Shown: one piece after another, positions 8,816 to 16,763 of the stretch | Position numbering within the stretch: the first letter of the stretch is position 1 | Layout: each line of letters begins with the position of its first letter | Origin: Parabacteroides sp. PFB2-10 | Lineage (GTDB): Bacteria; Bacteroidota; Bacteroidia; Bacteroidales; Tannerellaceae | Length of the DNA stretch: 64,000 nt | Direction: 5' to 3' | Assembly: GCF_029893085.1 (NCBI RefSeq) | Contig: NZ_JARXWI010000002.1 | Coordinates: 124,001 to 188,000, forward strand | Translations under genes and position numbers: made by a program | Notes under the pieces: model-generated | Databases searched by the model: none | What the model saw: only the letters and a program-made list of their open reading frames with translations | What the model was told of the DNA's origin: nothing

Positions 8816-10261
8816 TTACCGAACGATTTTCTTCGACTGGCTTGTGCCGTCCGACATATTAACTTTTACGATGAACGGGCCTTTCTGCTGGGTGGTTTCC
8901 GGGTTGGGCATTCTTTGTCCGGTCAGGTTGTAATACTCTTCCGACAAGGCAATCGCTTCCGGTTTCTTGATTCCTGCATTGGAAGTTCCATCACCGATCT
9001 TTCCGTCGAGTGAATATCGTTTGCAGAAATTCCATATTTCCAGGTTCGCCATGATCTGTTTTGGGTCGTAGGGAACGGAATGGCCGTTAGGTGTTGTGAG
9101 TTGGATCATTTCAACCCCGGTAGCCTCATTCACCCAGAACTTTTTCTCCACCGTGCTGGTCGTACTTCCAACCGGATAAGGATTGGTCACGACAGGAGGC
9201 GTCGCGCAATTATTCCATTCAATCCATTTATCCAGTATCGCTGGCACATACTCAGGCTTGAATACATCGTCATACCTGCCGGTTATCTGGTGGATTGGCA
9301 TCGGATGAGAGCTTTGGGCTATATTCGGATTGGGACCCCAGGAATGTCCCATGATAGGAGCCATGGCAGCCACTTTATCTGCCATATTGTTGGCGATGCG
9401 ATAGCAGAAATTGCCACCCCAGGAGAAGCCGGTAATATAGACCCGTTTTTTGTCGATTTTATATCGGGCGTACATATCGTCGATAATAGCCGAGAAGAAA
9501 TTCAGGTCGGAATCGCCTGTCTGATCCCAGGAACTCGCGGGTGGTTCGGGATAGACTACAACAAATTTTGCTGTGTCGGCAACCATCCAAAATTTGCCTC
9601 CGTCGAGCATGCCGTTTGCATCCATATTCATGCCGGTGAAAGCAACAAGCAGTGGACGGTTTTCCGGAAGATCGAGGGGTTCATATACCAGCATCGAACG
9701 GGAGGTACCGTTTACCGTTAAATTCATACGGACATGCTCGTTCTCCGATTTTATAGTGGATGTTTCTTCGATAACAATGTCGTCGATATAATATGTTTTT
9801 CCGGCAACGTAACCCATATCGAACACCAGTTCCACCGAATTGCCACCAGCTGTAAGATCTTTATACTCGATCTGCTGCCACTCATTCGAAACAGTAAAAT
9901 CAGGCCAATACTGACCGCCCAACTGATTTTTACTGCGCGTTGATATACGCCCTTTACCACCGCCACCGACAGCGCGAACCCAGAAAGAAACCTTATAGGT
10001 GTTTCTGGAAGTCAGTTTGACCGCCGGAGCTGCCACCTGCACGCTCCAGGCATCGGTGCCTGTTCCGTTGACCATTTTCAAGGCGTATTTTCCGCCATGT
10101 TTATCTTCCTGTGTAATATCGATCCCTTCGCCGATATTCACCGGGGTCCATCCATCAATATTACCCGATTCGAAATCAAGGGTGGTTGTTTGTCCCTGTA
10201 TTGTCGGAACAAAAGTGGATGACAAAAAAACGAAAAGAAAAAATAGTAGTGAATTTCTCAT
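8816..10261 (-). CDS. secreted carbohydrate-binding-domain/esterase (PHB depolymerase or feruloyl-esterase-like)
   Basis: A 481-residue exported protein. Residues 1-23 form a Sec signal peptide (ending TIQGQ). Residues 25-165 are a beta-sandwich like carbohydrate-binding modules (FESGNIDGWTPVN, then YYIDDIVIEE). Residues 185-415 are an alpha/beta hydrolase of the PHB-depolymerase/CE1 esterase type, with nucleophile Ser280 in GFSWGG, probable acid Asp331/332 in GRYDDVF and His394 in NGHSVPY, so the triad looks intact. The tail from about 443 (YYNLTGQRMPNP, then FIVKVNMSDGT) resembles a C-terminal tail common in secreted Bacteroidales proteins. It probably removes acyl or feruloyl groups from plant polysaccharide; substrate unknown. 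Start ATG 10261 follows a -7 box at 10303-10310. Confidence 0.87.
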   Translation of the reverse strand: MRNSLLFFLFVFLSSTFVPTIQGQTTTLDFESGNIDGWTPVNIGEGIDITQEDKHGGKYALKMVNGTGTDAWSVQVAAPAVKLTSRNTYKVSFWVRAVGGGGKGRISTRSKNQLGGQYWPDFTVSNEWQQIEYKDLTAGGNSVELVFDMGYVAGKTYYIDDIVIEETSTIKSENEHVRMNLTVNGTSRSMLVYEPLDLPENRPLLVAFTGMNMDANGMLDGGKFWMVADTAKFVVVYPEPPASSWDQTGDSDLNFFSAIIDDMYARYKIDKKRVYITGFSWGGNFCYRIANNMADKVAAMAPIMGHSWGPNPNIAQSSHPMPIHQITGRYDDVFKPEYVPAILDKWIEWNNCATPPVVTNPYPVGSTTSTVEKKFWVNEATGVEMIQLTTPNGHSVPYDPKQIMANLEIWNFCKRYSLDGKIGDGTSNAGIKKPEAIALSEEYYNLTGQRMPNPETTQQKGPFIVKVNMSDGTSQSKKIVR

Positions 10262-10302
10262 AATGAAATAATGTTTGTTTTTACTCTAAAAAAATGATTG
10301 AG

Positions 10303-10310
10303 CAAAAATA
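10303..10310 (-). promoter_or_regulatory. -7 promoter element of the esterase gene
   Basis: Minus-strand TATTTTTG matches TAnnTTTG and lies about 42 nt upstream of ATG 10261. The -33 position is poor. Confidence 0.5.
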
Positions 10311-10506
10311 GAGAGTAAGCATATCCAACCACCATCGTTTTGTTACATAAATCTTGCGATAGGTTACATGCTGGTCTGTATGTGCCTTAAAATAGGTTAA
10401 TTCATCTTCTTCTCCTAAAAAACGACTCTTCTATTCTATCTGTTTGATATCAAATAAAGTGAAAAGGGGAGGAGATAGGAATTTGTTTTCCATGCCACGA
10501 AGCGAT
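10311..10506. other. intergenic sequence without recognised feature
   Basis: The first part of a 574-bp divergent intergenic region, A+T-rich with a purine run (AAAAGGGGAGGAGATAGG, about 10463-10480). I see no gene, tRNA or clear hairpin. The remainder holds repeat copy A and the promoter of the next gene. Confidence 0.5.
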
Positions 10507-10692
10507 GTGAACAAATGTTAATATATCCATTTTTGACGAAACCTCCAATTTACGATTTGTAATTTCGGCGGGACTTTGCGCGCAAAAACGTGGGAGTATT
10601 TTTGCAAACTCCCGGGAGAAACACTTTTTAACGTATGGATTTGTAAGTAAAATGGGTGTTTTGCTTACAATCGAGTTTTTAACATTTCGAGA
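10507..10692 (+). repeat. dispersed intergenic repeat, long form, copy A
   Basis: About 186 bp. It begins GTGAACAAATGTTAA and ends TTAACATTTCG, giving a 9-bp terminal inverted repeat (AAATGTTAA 10513-10521, TTAACATTT 10679-10687). Inside are CCTCCAATTTACGATTTG, GGGACTTTGCGCGC, the invariant CAAACTCCCGGGAGAAACA (from 10605), TTTTTAACGTAT and a hairpin with arms TTGTAAGTAAAA/TTTTGCTTACAA. It lies in a divergent gap, in the same orientation as the downstream lipoprotein gene. No flanking duplication could be confirmed. Confidence 0.9.
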
Positions 10693-10799
10693 GTTGGGCG
10701 TGTGAAAATAGGCAGTGGATTCCTCTCGCTATCGGGCGGCTTTTAATATGTCTTTGTAACATACCTGGCATTTGTCCGGTGGTTTTCGAGTTTATGTTT

Positions 10800-10807
10800 T
10801 ATATTTG
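10800..10807 (+). promoter_or_regulatory. -7 promoter element of the DUF5106 lipoprotein gene
   Basis: TATATTTG, a perfect TAnnTTTG box 28 nt before ATG 10836; it supports that start rather than an upstream one. Confidence 0.65.
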
Positions 10808-10835
10808 TACAGAAAATGATTTAGAATACAACACT

Positions 10836-11759
10836 ATGAAATGGTTCAATATCCTTATCTGTTTGGTTGTTCTTACGGCATGTAACAATAAAACAAAAGA
10901 GAATGTAAACGCTGAAAAGGGGGAAAAACCGGTTTTTGAAATGGTAGATGTCCCTACGCTTATTGTAGATAAGACGGAACGAGCCGATTATTTGATCGAT
11001 CATTATTGGGATAAGTTTGATTTTACGGATACTACCTATATACATTATCCGGAGGTGACGGAGCAGGCCTTTTCCAACTTCTTAGGCTTTTTGCCTTACG
11101 CCCATCCGGAAAAGGTTTCCCCGGCTATAAAGAAGATGTTGAAAAAGGCGGAAGCAGAGCCTAAAATGTATGCCTATTTTACCGACCTGTATGAGCATTA
11201 TCTATACGATCCCAATTCGATGATGCGCAATGAAGAGTTGTATATCATCGTGTTGGAGACCATAGTTGAATCGCCTTTGTTGGGCGAAGACGAAAAGATA
11301 CGCCCGGCTCATCTATTGAAGTTGGCGCTGAAAAACCGCCTGGGAGAGTCCGCAACGGACTTTGCCTATACCCTGCCGGATGGGAAAAAGGGAAAACTCT
11401 ATGGCGTGTCGGCAGAACGCCTTATTCTTTATTTTTACAATCCGGACTGCGATGCTTGCCGGGAAACAACGCGGGAGCTTCAGCAATCCACCGTGATTAA
11501 GGGGCTTATGGCGGAGAAAAAAGTAAAAATCCTGGCCGTTTATCCCGATGAAGATCTGCAGGCATGGAAAGAACATCTGGAAGAAATGCCGGGCGACTGG
11601 ATTTTGTCGTACGACAAGGAGGTGAAATTGAAAAATGAAGAGATCTATGATCTGAAGGCGATTCCTTGTCTTTATCTGTTGGATAAAAACAAAGTCGTAT
11701 TGTTGAAAGATGCTCCCTTTGAGCAAGTTGAAGCATTTCTTTATAATTCCCAATTATAA
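10836..11759 (+). CDS. DUF5106/thioredoxin-fold lipoprotein
   Basis: 307 residues starting at ATG 10836; the frame runs further up but the -7 box at 10800-10807 and the lipoprotein signal fix the start. Residues 1-16 form a lipoprotein signal with lipobox LTAC. Residues 35-170 match the helical DUF5106 region that precedes thioredoxin domains in Bacteroidetes (RADYLIDHYWDKFDFTDTT). Residues 180-307 are thioredoxin-like with active-site CDAC (NPDCDACRETTREL) and the cis-proline region AIPCLYLLD. It is probably a membrane-anchored thiol reductase or resistance factor in the envelope, related to TlpA/ResA; substrate unknown. The downstream gene has its own -7 box inside the short gap. Confidence 0.87.
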   Translation: MKWFNILICLVVLTACNNKTKENVNAEKGEKPVFEMVDVPTLIVDKTERADYLIDHYWDKFDFTDTTYIHYPEVTEQAFSNFLGFLPYAHPEKVSPAIKKMLKKAEAEPKMYAYFTDLYEHYLYDPNSMMRNEELYIIVLETIVESPLLGEDEKIRPAHLLKLALKNRLGESATDFAYTLPDGKKGKLYGVSAERLILYFYNPDCDACRETTRELQQSTVIKGLMAEKKVKILAVYPDEDLQAWKEHLEEMPGDWILSYDKEVKLKNEEIYDLKAIPCLYLLDKNKVVLLKDAPFEQVEAFLYNSQL

Positions 11760-11762
11760 TCG

Positions 11763-11770
11763 TACTTTTG
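11763..11770 (+). promoter_or_regulatory. -7 promoter element of the BFN-nupC-rsmE operon
   Basis: TACTTTTG, a perfect TAnnTTTG box. It overlaps a TTG codon in frame with the next gene, so translation must begin downstream, at GTG 11795. Confidence 0.65.
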
Positions 11771-11794
11771 TTTCTTACTAAAAAAAGGATATTT

Positions 11795-12466
11795 GTGGAT
11801 AATCGAGTTCAATTACGTGTTCAGGGATTAACAAACAGTCAGATCCAATCCAGCGCCTATGCATTGATCCTGGCGGAAGAGGATGGTCCCCGCCGTATTC
11901 CCATCATTGTCGGAACGGCCGAGGCACAGGCGATCGCTATTGCGTTAGAGCATATTATTCCGCCACGCCCGTTGACGCATGATCTGTTTGTGGCGTTTAT
12001 GCGCTCGTACGGGATACAGTTGCGGGAGGTGTTTATCTATAAATTTGAAGACGGGGTATTCTATTCCGAATTGGTATTTGCTGATAACGAACGGGAAGTG
12101 AGGATAGACTCACGCACATCGGATGCGATTGCGATCGCTTTGCGGGTGGATTGTCTGATTTATACGACCGAAGAGGTTGTGAAAGCCTGCGGAGTCGTAT
12201 TGGAAGAAGATGATCTATCTGCAGAAGAAGGGGAAGAAGAGGATCTGGATGATCTGGATGATTTGGGCGATATTGGTGAGATTATATCCGAACTCGACCC
12301 CTCCCAGTTCGCCAATGAGGAGGACTTGGATAGCTGGTTGGCACTTGCCGATACGGAAACAATCCGGGAACGCCTTCAAGAGGCCATAGAAAAGGAAAAC
12401 TATGAACTGGCTAAAGTATTAAAAGATGAATTGCATCATCGCGAACAAGAAAAGAATGAATTATGA
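11795..12466 (+). CDS. bifunctional nuclease family (DUF151) protein with UVR motif
   Basis: 223 residues from GTG 11795 ((M)DNRVQLRVQGL). A TTG at 11768 in the same frame lies inside the promoter and is rejected. Residues 1-135 are a BFN/DUF151 domain (ALILAEEDGPRRIPIIVG, then SRTSDAIAIALR). A very acidic linker (EEGEEEDLDDLDDLGD) follows, then a C-terminal UvrB/UvrC-type motif from about 185 (IRERLQEAIEKENYELAKVL), used elsewhere for UvrA/UvrC or Clp contacts. Nuclease activity was reported for plant and bacterial relatives; it is only inferred here. The stop overlaps the nucleoside-transporter start (ATGA), indicating translational coupling. Confidence 0.88.
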   Translation: MDNRVQLRVQGLTNSQIQSSAYALILAEEDGPRRIPIIVGTAEAQAIAIALEHIIPPRPLTHDLFVAFMRSYGIQLREVFIYKFEDGVFYSELVFADNEREVRIDSRTSDAIAIALRVDCLIYTTEEVVKACGVVLEEDDLSAEEGEEEDLDDLDDLGDIGEIISELDPSQFANEEDLDSWLALADTETIRERLQEAIEKENYELAKVLKDELHHREQEKNEL

Positions 12467-13779
12467 TGGAAGAACCATTTAGCTTTGGATGGGTATCCTT
12501 GTTGAGGGGATTGTTGGGGATTGCAGTCATTGTTGCCGTATGTTTTCTGATGAGTACCGACCGGAGAAAGATCGATTGGAAGCTGGTTGGCGGTGGGTTG
12601 TGCATGCAATTGGTGTTTGCGCTGGCTGTGCTCTATGTACCCTTTGTCGGCACCTTGTTTGAAAGTCTCGGGAAAATATTTATCAAATTGATGGATTTCA
12701 CCCAGGAAGGAATCAACTTTCTATTGGGGCCTTACGCCTCCAAAGCCAATGGCTTTAGCTTTCTGATCCACTCTTTGCCAATTGTTATCTTCTTCTCTGC
12801 GCTGGTTTCTATGTTTTATCACTGGGGAATCATTCAGAAAGTGGTCGGGGCTTTTTCCTGGTTCTTGCGTAAGTTTATGAATATATCGGGTGCGGAAGGG
12901 CTGGTTGTCTCCGGTAATATCTTTATGGGCATGACCGAATCGCCTGTTTTGGTAAAGAATTACCTACCGGCCATGAATAAATCGGAAATATTTCTTGTCA
13001 TGGTTTCCGGCATGGGCACGATTGCAGGCTCCGTAATGGGTACCTACATCGGTATGCTGGCGGGCGATGATCCGATGTCGCGCATCCTGTTTGCCAAACA
13101 TTTATTGTCGGCTTCCGTGATGGCAGCTCCCGGCGCTATCGTGGTGGCCAAGATGCTTTGTCCGCAAACGGAAGAGGCGGTCGATCATCTGGTCGCCGTA
13201 GAAAAGGAGGGAAAGAAGGCAACCGTATTAGATGCCATCTCTTCGGGAACGGTAACCGGCGTGAAGCTGATGACGAATATCGCGGCTATGTTGCTTGTTT
13301 TTATTTCGCTTGTTGCGTTGGCGAATTATCTTTTGAGCGATGTGATCGGGCGATACACCGGACTGAATGATTGGATTGTGGAGATAACCGACGGACGGTC
13401 GAAAGGCTTCACTTTTCAGTTTGTAATTGGAATTATCCTGGCTCCCTTGATGTGGCTGATTGGTGTGCCGACACCCGATATAGCGACGGTAGGATCCTTG
13501 CTGGGACAGAAAACGATCTTGAATGAATTTGTCGCCTATGCACAGATGCAGCAATGGAAAGATGCCGGGGTCTTTATTTATGAGAAATCAATTATTATGT
13601 CGACCTACATATTGTGTGGATTTGCTAATATCTCCTCTATCGGTATCCTGTTGGGCGGTATGGGGGTGTTGGCGCCGGAGAAAAAGGGGCTGATTGCCCG
13701 CTTTGGCGTTCCGGCAATGATAGGAGGCGCGTTGGTCTCTGTCCTTTCTGCGACAATGGTAGGTATGATGTTAGGATAA
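12463..13779 (+). CDS. nupC: concentrative nucleoside transporter (NupC/CNT family)
   Basis: A 438-residue polytopic inner-membrane protein. It carries the CNT signatures GNIFMGMTESPVLVKNYLP, VMVSGMGTIAGSVMGTYIGML, GVPTPDIATVGSLLGQK and CGFANISSIGILLGGMGVL, with re-entrant hairpins and the two-fold inverted repeat of the family. It imports nucleosides using a sodium or proton gradient; the ion cannot be read from sequence alone. ATG 12463 overlaps the upstream stop, and the downstream rsmE starts 12 nt after the stop, so the three genes form one operon. Length and motifs are complete with no sign of decay. Confidence 0.95.
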   Translation: MMEEPFSFGWVSLLRGLLGIAVIVAVCFLMSTDRRKIDWKLVGGGLCMQLVFALAVLYVPFVGTLFESLGKIFIKLMDFTQEGINFLLGPYASKANGFSFLIHSLPIVIFFSALVSMFYHWGIIQKVVGAFSWFLRKFMNISGAEGLVVSGNIFMGMTESPVLVKNYLPAMNKSEIFLVMVSGMGTIAGSVMGTYIGMLAGDDPMSRILFAKHLLSASVMAAPGAIVVAKMLCPQTEEAVDHLVAVEKEGKKATVLDAISSGTVTGVKLMTNIAAMLLVFISLVALANYLLSDVIGRYTGLNDWIVEITDGRSKGFTFQFVIGIILAPLMWLIGVPTPDIATVGSLLGQKTILNEFVAYAQMQQWKDAGVFIYEKSIIMSTYILCGFANISSIGILLGGMGVLAPEKKGLIARFGVPAMIGGALVSVLSATMVGMMLG

Positions 13780-13791
13780 AAAAGAAAAAAT

Positions 13792-14490
13792 ATGCCATTG
13801 TTTTACGCGCCGGATATTGCCCAGAACAATGAGCTTCCTGCGGAGGAAGCCGGCCATCTGTTGCGGGTACTTCGCGCACAAATAGGTGATAAGCTCCATA
13901 TTACAGATGGAAAAGGTTCGTTCTATAACGCGAAGATCAGTGATATACAAGGGAAGCGATGTTATGTGGAGGTGCAGGAAGTAACACGTCCCACTCCCTT
14001 TTCTCCGGTTCGGCTGCATATTGCTGTCGCACCCACTAAGAATATGGATCGGATAGAGTGGTTTATGGAGAAGTCGACAGAGATAGGGATCGACCGGGTG
14101 ACCTGCCTGTTATGCCGCCATTCCGAACGCAAAGAGATCAAGACGGAGCGCTTGTATAAGATAGCCGTAAGCGCTATGAAGCAATCCCAAAAGGCCTGGA
14201 TGCCGGAGATTGTCGGTATGACTCCGTTTAAAGCCTTTGTAGAACAACCCTGGGAGGGACTCAAATTCATAGCCCACTGCGAAGAAGACGATAAAACTAT
14301 ATTGAAACAGGCCTGTCCTCCGGGGGAGAATGCACTGATACTGATCGGCCCGGAAGGCGATTTTAGCCCGGAAGAGATCGCTTTGGCTCTGCAAAATGGC
14401 TTCCGCCCTATCTCCTTAGGAGAAAGCCGCCTGCGCACGGAAACGGCAGCCTTGGTCGCCTGTCATACGATTCAACTGATTAATCAATAA
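13792..14490 (+). CDS. rsmE: 16S rRNA (uracil-1498-N3)-methyltransferase RsmE
   Basis: A 232-residue SPOUT-class methyltransferase. The N-terminal PUA-like domain has HLLRVLRAQIGDKLHITDGKG. The C-terminal knotted domain carries ILIGPEGDFSPEEIALA and LGESRLRTETAALVA, which form the S-adenosylmethionine pocket. It methylates U1498 of 16S rRNA in assembled small subunits. It is third in the BFN-nupC-rsmE operon and ends directly at a rho-independent terminator. Confidence 0.96.
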   Translation: MPLFYAPDIAQNNELPAEEAGHLLRVLRAQIGDKLHITDGKGSFYNAKISDIQGKRCYVEVQEVTRPTPFSPVRLHIAVAPTKNMDRIEWFMEKSTEIGIDRVTCLLCRHSERKEIKTERLYKIAVSAMKQSQKAWMPEIVGMTPFKAFVEQPWEGLKFIAHCEEDDKTILKQACPPGENALILIGPEGDFSPEEIALALQNGFRPISLGESRLRTETAALVACHTIQLINQ

Positions 14491-14493
14491 AAA

Positions 14494-14535
14494 AAGGCTA
14501 TCTCAATATCTTGAAATAGCCTTCTCTTTTTCTTA
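14494..14535 (+). terminator. rho-independent terminator after rsmE
   Basis: AAGGCTATCTCAA (14494-14506) pairs with TTGAAATAGCCTT (14511-14523) with one mismatch, followed by CTCTTTTTC. Confidence 0.88.
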
Positions 14536-14549
14536 CGTTCTGGCTGAAA

Positions 14550-14816
14550 TTATTTATCCATATCTTTCAGACGCATCAACTTTTGTTCAATCTCTTCTTT
14601 TTCTTTGATCAAACGAAGTTCCACTTCTCCTACTCTCTCTTTTTTGTAACGCAATGCTAATGCAATTGCATTTTCTAATTCTTCAAATTCAAGAAGTTTT
14701 AGGTTTGTTGCTACTAAGTTGAACGCTGACTGTTTTCCTAATTTATTTGCAGCGCGTTTTGCCCGCATAGCAGCTTTAGCTTCGTCGGACATTCTAGATC
14801 CTTTTACTCTACCCAT
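14550..14816 (-). CDS. small basic helical protein of unknown function
   Basis: 88 residues, no recognised domain. The N-terminal half is very basic (MGRVKGSRMSDEAKAAMRAKRAANK) and is followed by a predicted helix (FNLVATNLKLLEFEELENAIALALRYKKERV) and a charged C-terminal coiled coil (LRLIKEKEEIEQKLMRLKD). Coding status is supported by a perfect -7 box 39 nt upstream (14855-14862) and by its own terminator-bounded unit between rsmE and guaA. The basic tail plus coiled coil could suit an RNA-, DNA- or ribosome-associated dimer, but this is speculation. Confidence 0.75.
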   Translation of the reverse strand: MGRVKGSRMSDEAKAAMRAKRAANKLGKQSAFNLVATNLKLLEFEELENAIALALRYKKERVGEVELRLIKEKEEIEQKLMRLKDMDK

Positions 14817-14854
14817 AATAAAGTTGTTGTTAATTAAAAAGTTTAATTCGACAG

Positions 14855-14862
14855 CAAATATA
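14855..14862 (-). promoter_or_regulatory. -7 promoter element of the small basic protein gene
   Basis: Minus-strand TATATTTG, a perfect TAnnTTTG box, with a near -33 box (ATTG, plus-strand CAAT at 14882-14885) at the expected 19-nt spacing. Confidence 0.65.
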
Positions 14863-14911
14863 TAATATTGATTAGAATAACCAATTTTTTTGAAATATTT
14901 TTTTCATAAAA

Positions 14912-14949
14912 AAGGGGGTTTTGATGCTTATTTGCATTAAAACCCCCTT
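14912..14949 (-). terminator. rho-independent terminator after guaA
   Basis: AAGGGGGTTTT pairs with AAAACCCCCTT, extended by ATGC/GCAT, around a 6-nt loop. On the minus strand the stem is followed by a T run. Confidence 0.92.
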
Positions 14950-14967
14950 CTTGTTATTAAAAAAAGA

Positions 14968-16491
14968 TTATTCCCACTCGATTGTTGCCGGTGGTTTAGA
15001 GCTAATATCATAAACCACACGATTCACTCCTTTCACCTTATTGATAATCTCGTTGGACACTTTTGCCAGAAATTCATAAGGCAATTGAGCCCAGTCTGCG
15101 GTCATTGCATCGGTTGATGTTACGGCACGCAACGCGATGGTATTTTCGTATGTGCGTTCATCGCCCATCACCCCTACCGAACGGATAGGGAGTAGAATAG
15201 CACCTGCCTGCCATACTTTGTCGTACAATCCCCATTCGCGCAATAAAGAAACGTAGATGTCGTCGGCATCCTGCAATACACGTACTTTTTCCGGGGTAAT
15301 ATCACTCAGGATCCGGATACCCAGACCCGGTCCCGGGAACGGATGACGTTTGATCAGGTGAGGCTGCATGCCTAATTCAATCCCTACGCGGCGTACTTCG
15401 TCTTTGAATAACAGACGCAGAGGTTCTACCAACTTCAGATTCATTTTCTCAGGAAGCCCACCTACGTTGTGGTGGCTCTTGATCACTGTTCCGGTAATCG
15501 ATAAGGATTCGATTACATCCGGATAGATCGTTCCTTGCCCCAGCCATTTTATATCTTTCAGCTTATGGGCTTCTTCATCGAATACATCAATGAATCCTTT
15601 GCCGATGATTTTTCTTTTCTGTTCCGGATCGGTCACACCGGCTAGCTTTTCATAGAATTTATTTTTCGCATCAACGCCGATTACATTCAATCCTAAATGT
15701 TCGTAGTCGCGCAATACATTTTCGAATTCATTCTTGCGGAGCAGCCCGTGATCCACAAATATACAGGTCAGGTTCTTTCCGATTGCCTTATTCAATAACA
15801 CAGCGGTTACCGACGAATCGACTCCTCCTGAGAGCGCCAATATCACTTTGTCGTCGCCCAGTTGCTTTTTCAGATCGGCAACAGTCGATTCGATAAAGGA
15901 GGCCGGACTCCAGCTCTTGGGAGCTCCGCAGATGTTGAGGAAGTTATCCAACAGTTTTACGCCGTCGGTCGTATGATACACTTCAGGGTGAAACTGAACA
16001 CCCCAGGTTTTTTCTCCTTCCACATAATAGGCGGCCGCATTTACATCGCCGGTGCTGGCTATGATGCGGAAATTCTCCGGAAGAGAGGTGATGGTATCTC
16101 CATGTGACATCCATATCTGTGAGCCGGAATCTATACCTTTTAATAGAGGATCGTGTTTCTCCAAAGTGGCCAGGTTAGCTCGGCCATATTCTCTTGTATG
16201 AACAGGTTCGACTTTCCCACCCGATGTGTAGGCGATGTATTGAGCACCATAACAGATACCCAGCACCGGATATTTACCTCGGATCTGGCTAAGATCTGGC
16301 TTGAACGCGTTCTCGTCATAAACAGAATAGGGGCTACCCGAAAGGATAACTCCTACTACACCTTCCGCATTATCGAACGGAAACTTATTGTACGGAACAA
16401 TTTCACAATACATATTCAATTCTCGTACCCGACGGCCGATCAACTGAGTCGTTTGTGAACCAAAATCAAGAATAACTACTCTTTCTTGCAT
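14968..16491 (-). CDS. guaA: GMP synthase (glutamine-hydrolysing)
   Basis: 507 residues, full length. The class I glutamine amidotransferase domain has nucleophile Cys80 in LGICYGAQ and His168/Glu170 in GVQFHPE. The ATP pyrophosphatase domain has the PP-loop SGGVDSS at 221-227. The C-terminal dimerisation domain ends canonically ([11 protein letters not shown]). The enzyme aminates XMP to GMP in the cytoplasm. It is monocistronic: a -7 box lies upstream (16519-16526) and a strong terminator downstream. No purine riboswitch-like structure is visible in its short leader. Confidence 0.98.
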   Translation of the reverse strand: MQERVVILDFGSQTTQLIGRRVRELNMYCEIVPYNKFPFDNAEGVVGVILSGSPYSVYDENAFKPDLSQIRGKYPVLGICYGAQYIAYTSGGKVEPVHTREYGRANLATLEKHDPLLKGIDSGSQIWMSHGDTITSLPENFRIIASTGDVNAAAYYVEGEKTWGVQFHPEVYHTTDGVKLLDNFLNICGAPKSWSPASFIESTVADLKKQLGDDKVILALSGGVDSSVTAVLLNKAIGKNLTCIFVDHGLLRKNEFENVLRDYEHLGLNVIGVDAKNKFYEKLAGVTDPEQKRKIIGKGFIDVFDEEAHKLKDIKWLGQGTIYPDVIESLSITGTVIKSHHNVGGLPEKMNLKLVEPLRLLFKDEVRRVGIELGMQPHLIKRHPFPGPGLGIRILSDITPEKVRVLQDADDIYVSLLREWGLYDKVWQAGAILLPIRSVGVMGDERTYENTIALRAVTSTDAMTADWAQLPYEFLAKVSNEIINKVKGVNRVVYDISSKPPATIEWE

Positions 16492-16518
16492 ATTGTAGAT
16501 CTATTTAATTTGACGATG

Positions 16519-16526
16519 CAAAAGTA
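16519..16526 (-). promoter_or_regulatory. -7 promoter element of guaA
   Basis: Minus-strand TACTTTTG, a perfect TAnnTTTG box 28 nt before the start codon. Confidence 0.65.
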
Positions 16527-16589
16527 GGAAAAAAAATCTGAATTAGCCTAATAGCATGAAGCAGCTATACGCGATAAAAAGACAGAGTT

Positions 16590-16730
16590 GAAAATATCAT
16601 ATTGTCAAAATCGCGGGACTTTATTTCCGAAATCCCAGGACTTTTTTCACAAACTCCCGGGAGAAACATTTTTTAACGTATCATATTGTAAAGCAAAAGG
16701 GGGATTTTGCTTACAATATGTCAAAATGAC
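16590..16730 (+). repeat. dispersed intergenic repeat, short form, copy B
   Basis: About 140 bp. It has CGCGGGACTTTATTTCCGAAAT, the invariant CAAACTCCCGGGAGAAACA, TTTTTTAACGTAT and a hairpin CATATTGTAAAGCAAAA/TTTTGCTTACAATATG (one bulged A). It lacks the CCTCCAATTTACGATTTG module and the AAATGTTAA ends of the long form; instead both ends carry variants of ATTGTCAAAAT. It sits between two minus-strand genes (the metallo-hydrolase stop and guaA start), antisense to both. Confidence 0.85.
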
Positions 16731-16763
16731 TTGAAGGAGTTTGAAGCCCTGATGAGCCGTTTT

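Noticed and set aside
11768-11794. TTG start for the BFN-family gene
   Set aside because: The TTG is part of the -7 box TACTTTTG, so it precedes the transcription start; GTG 11795 is used.
12335-12352. TTGGCACTTGCC as a second sigma-54 site
   Set aside because: It lies inside the BFN coding sequence and lacks the correct spacing to a TTGC -12 element.
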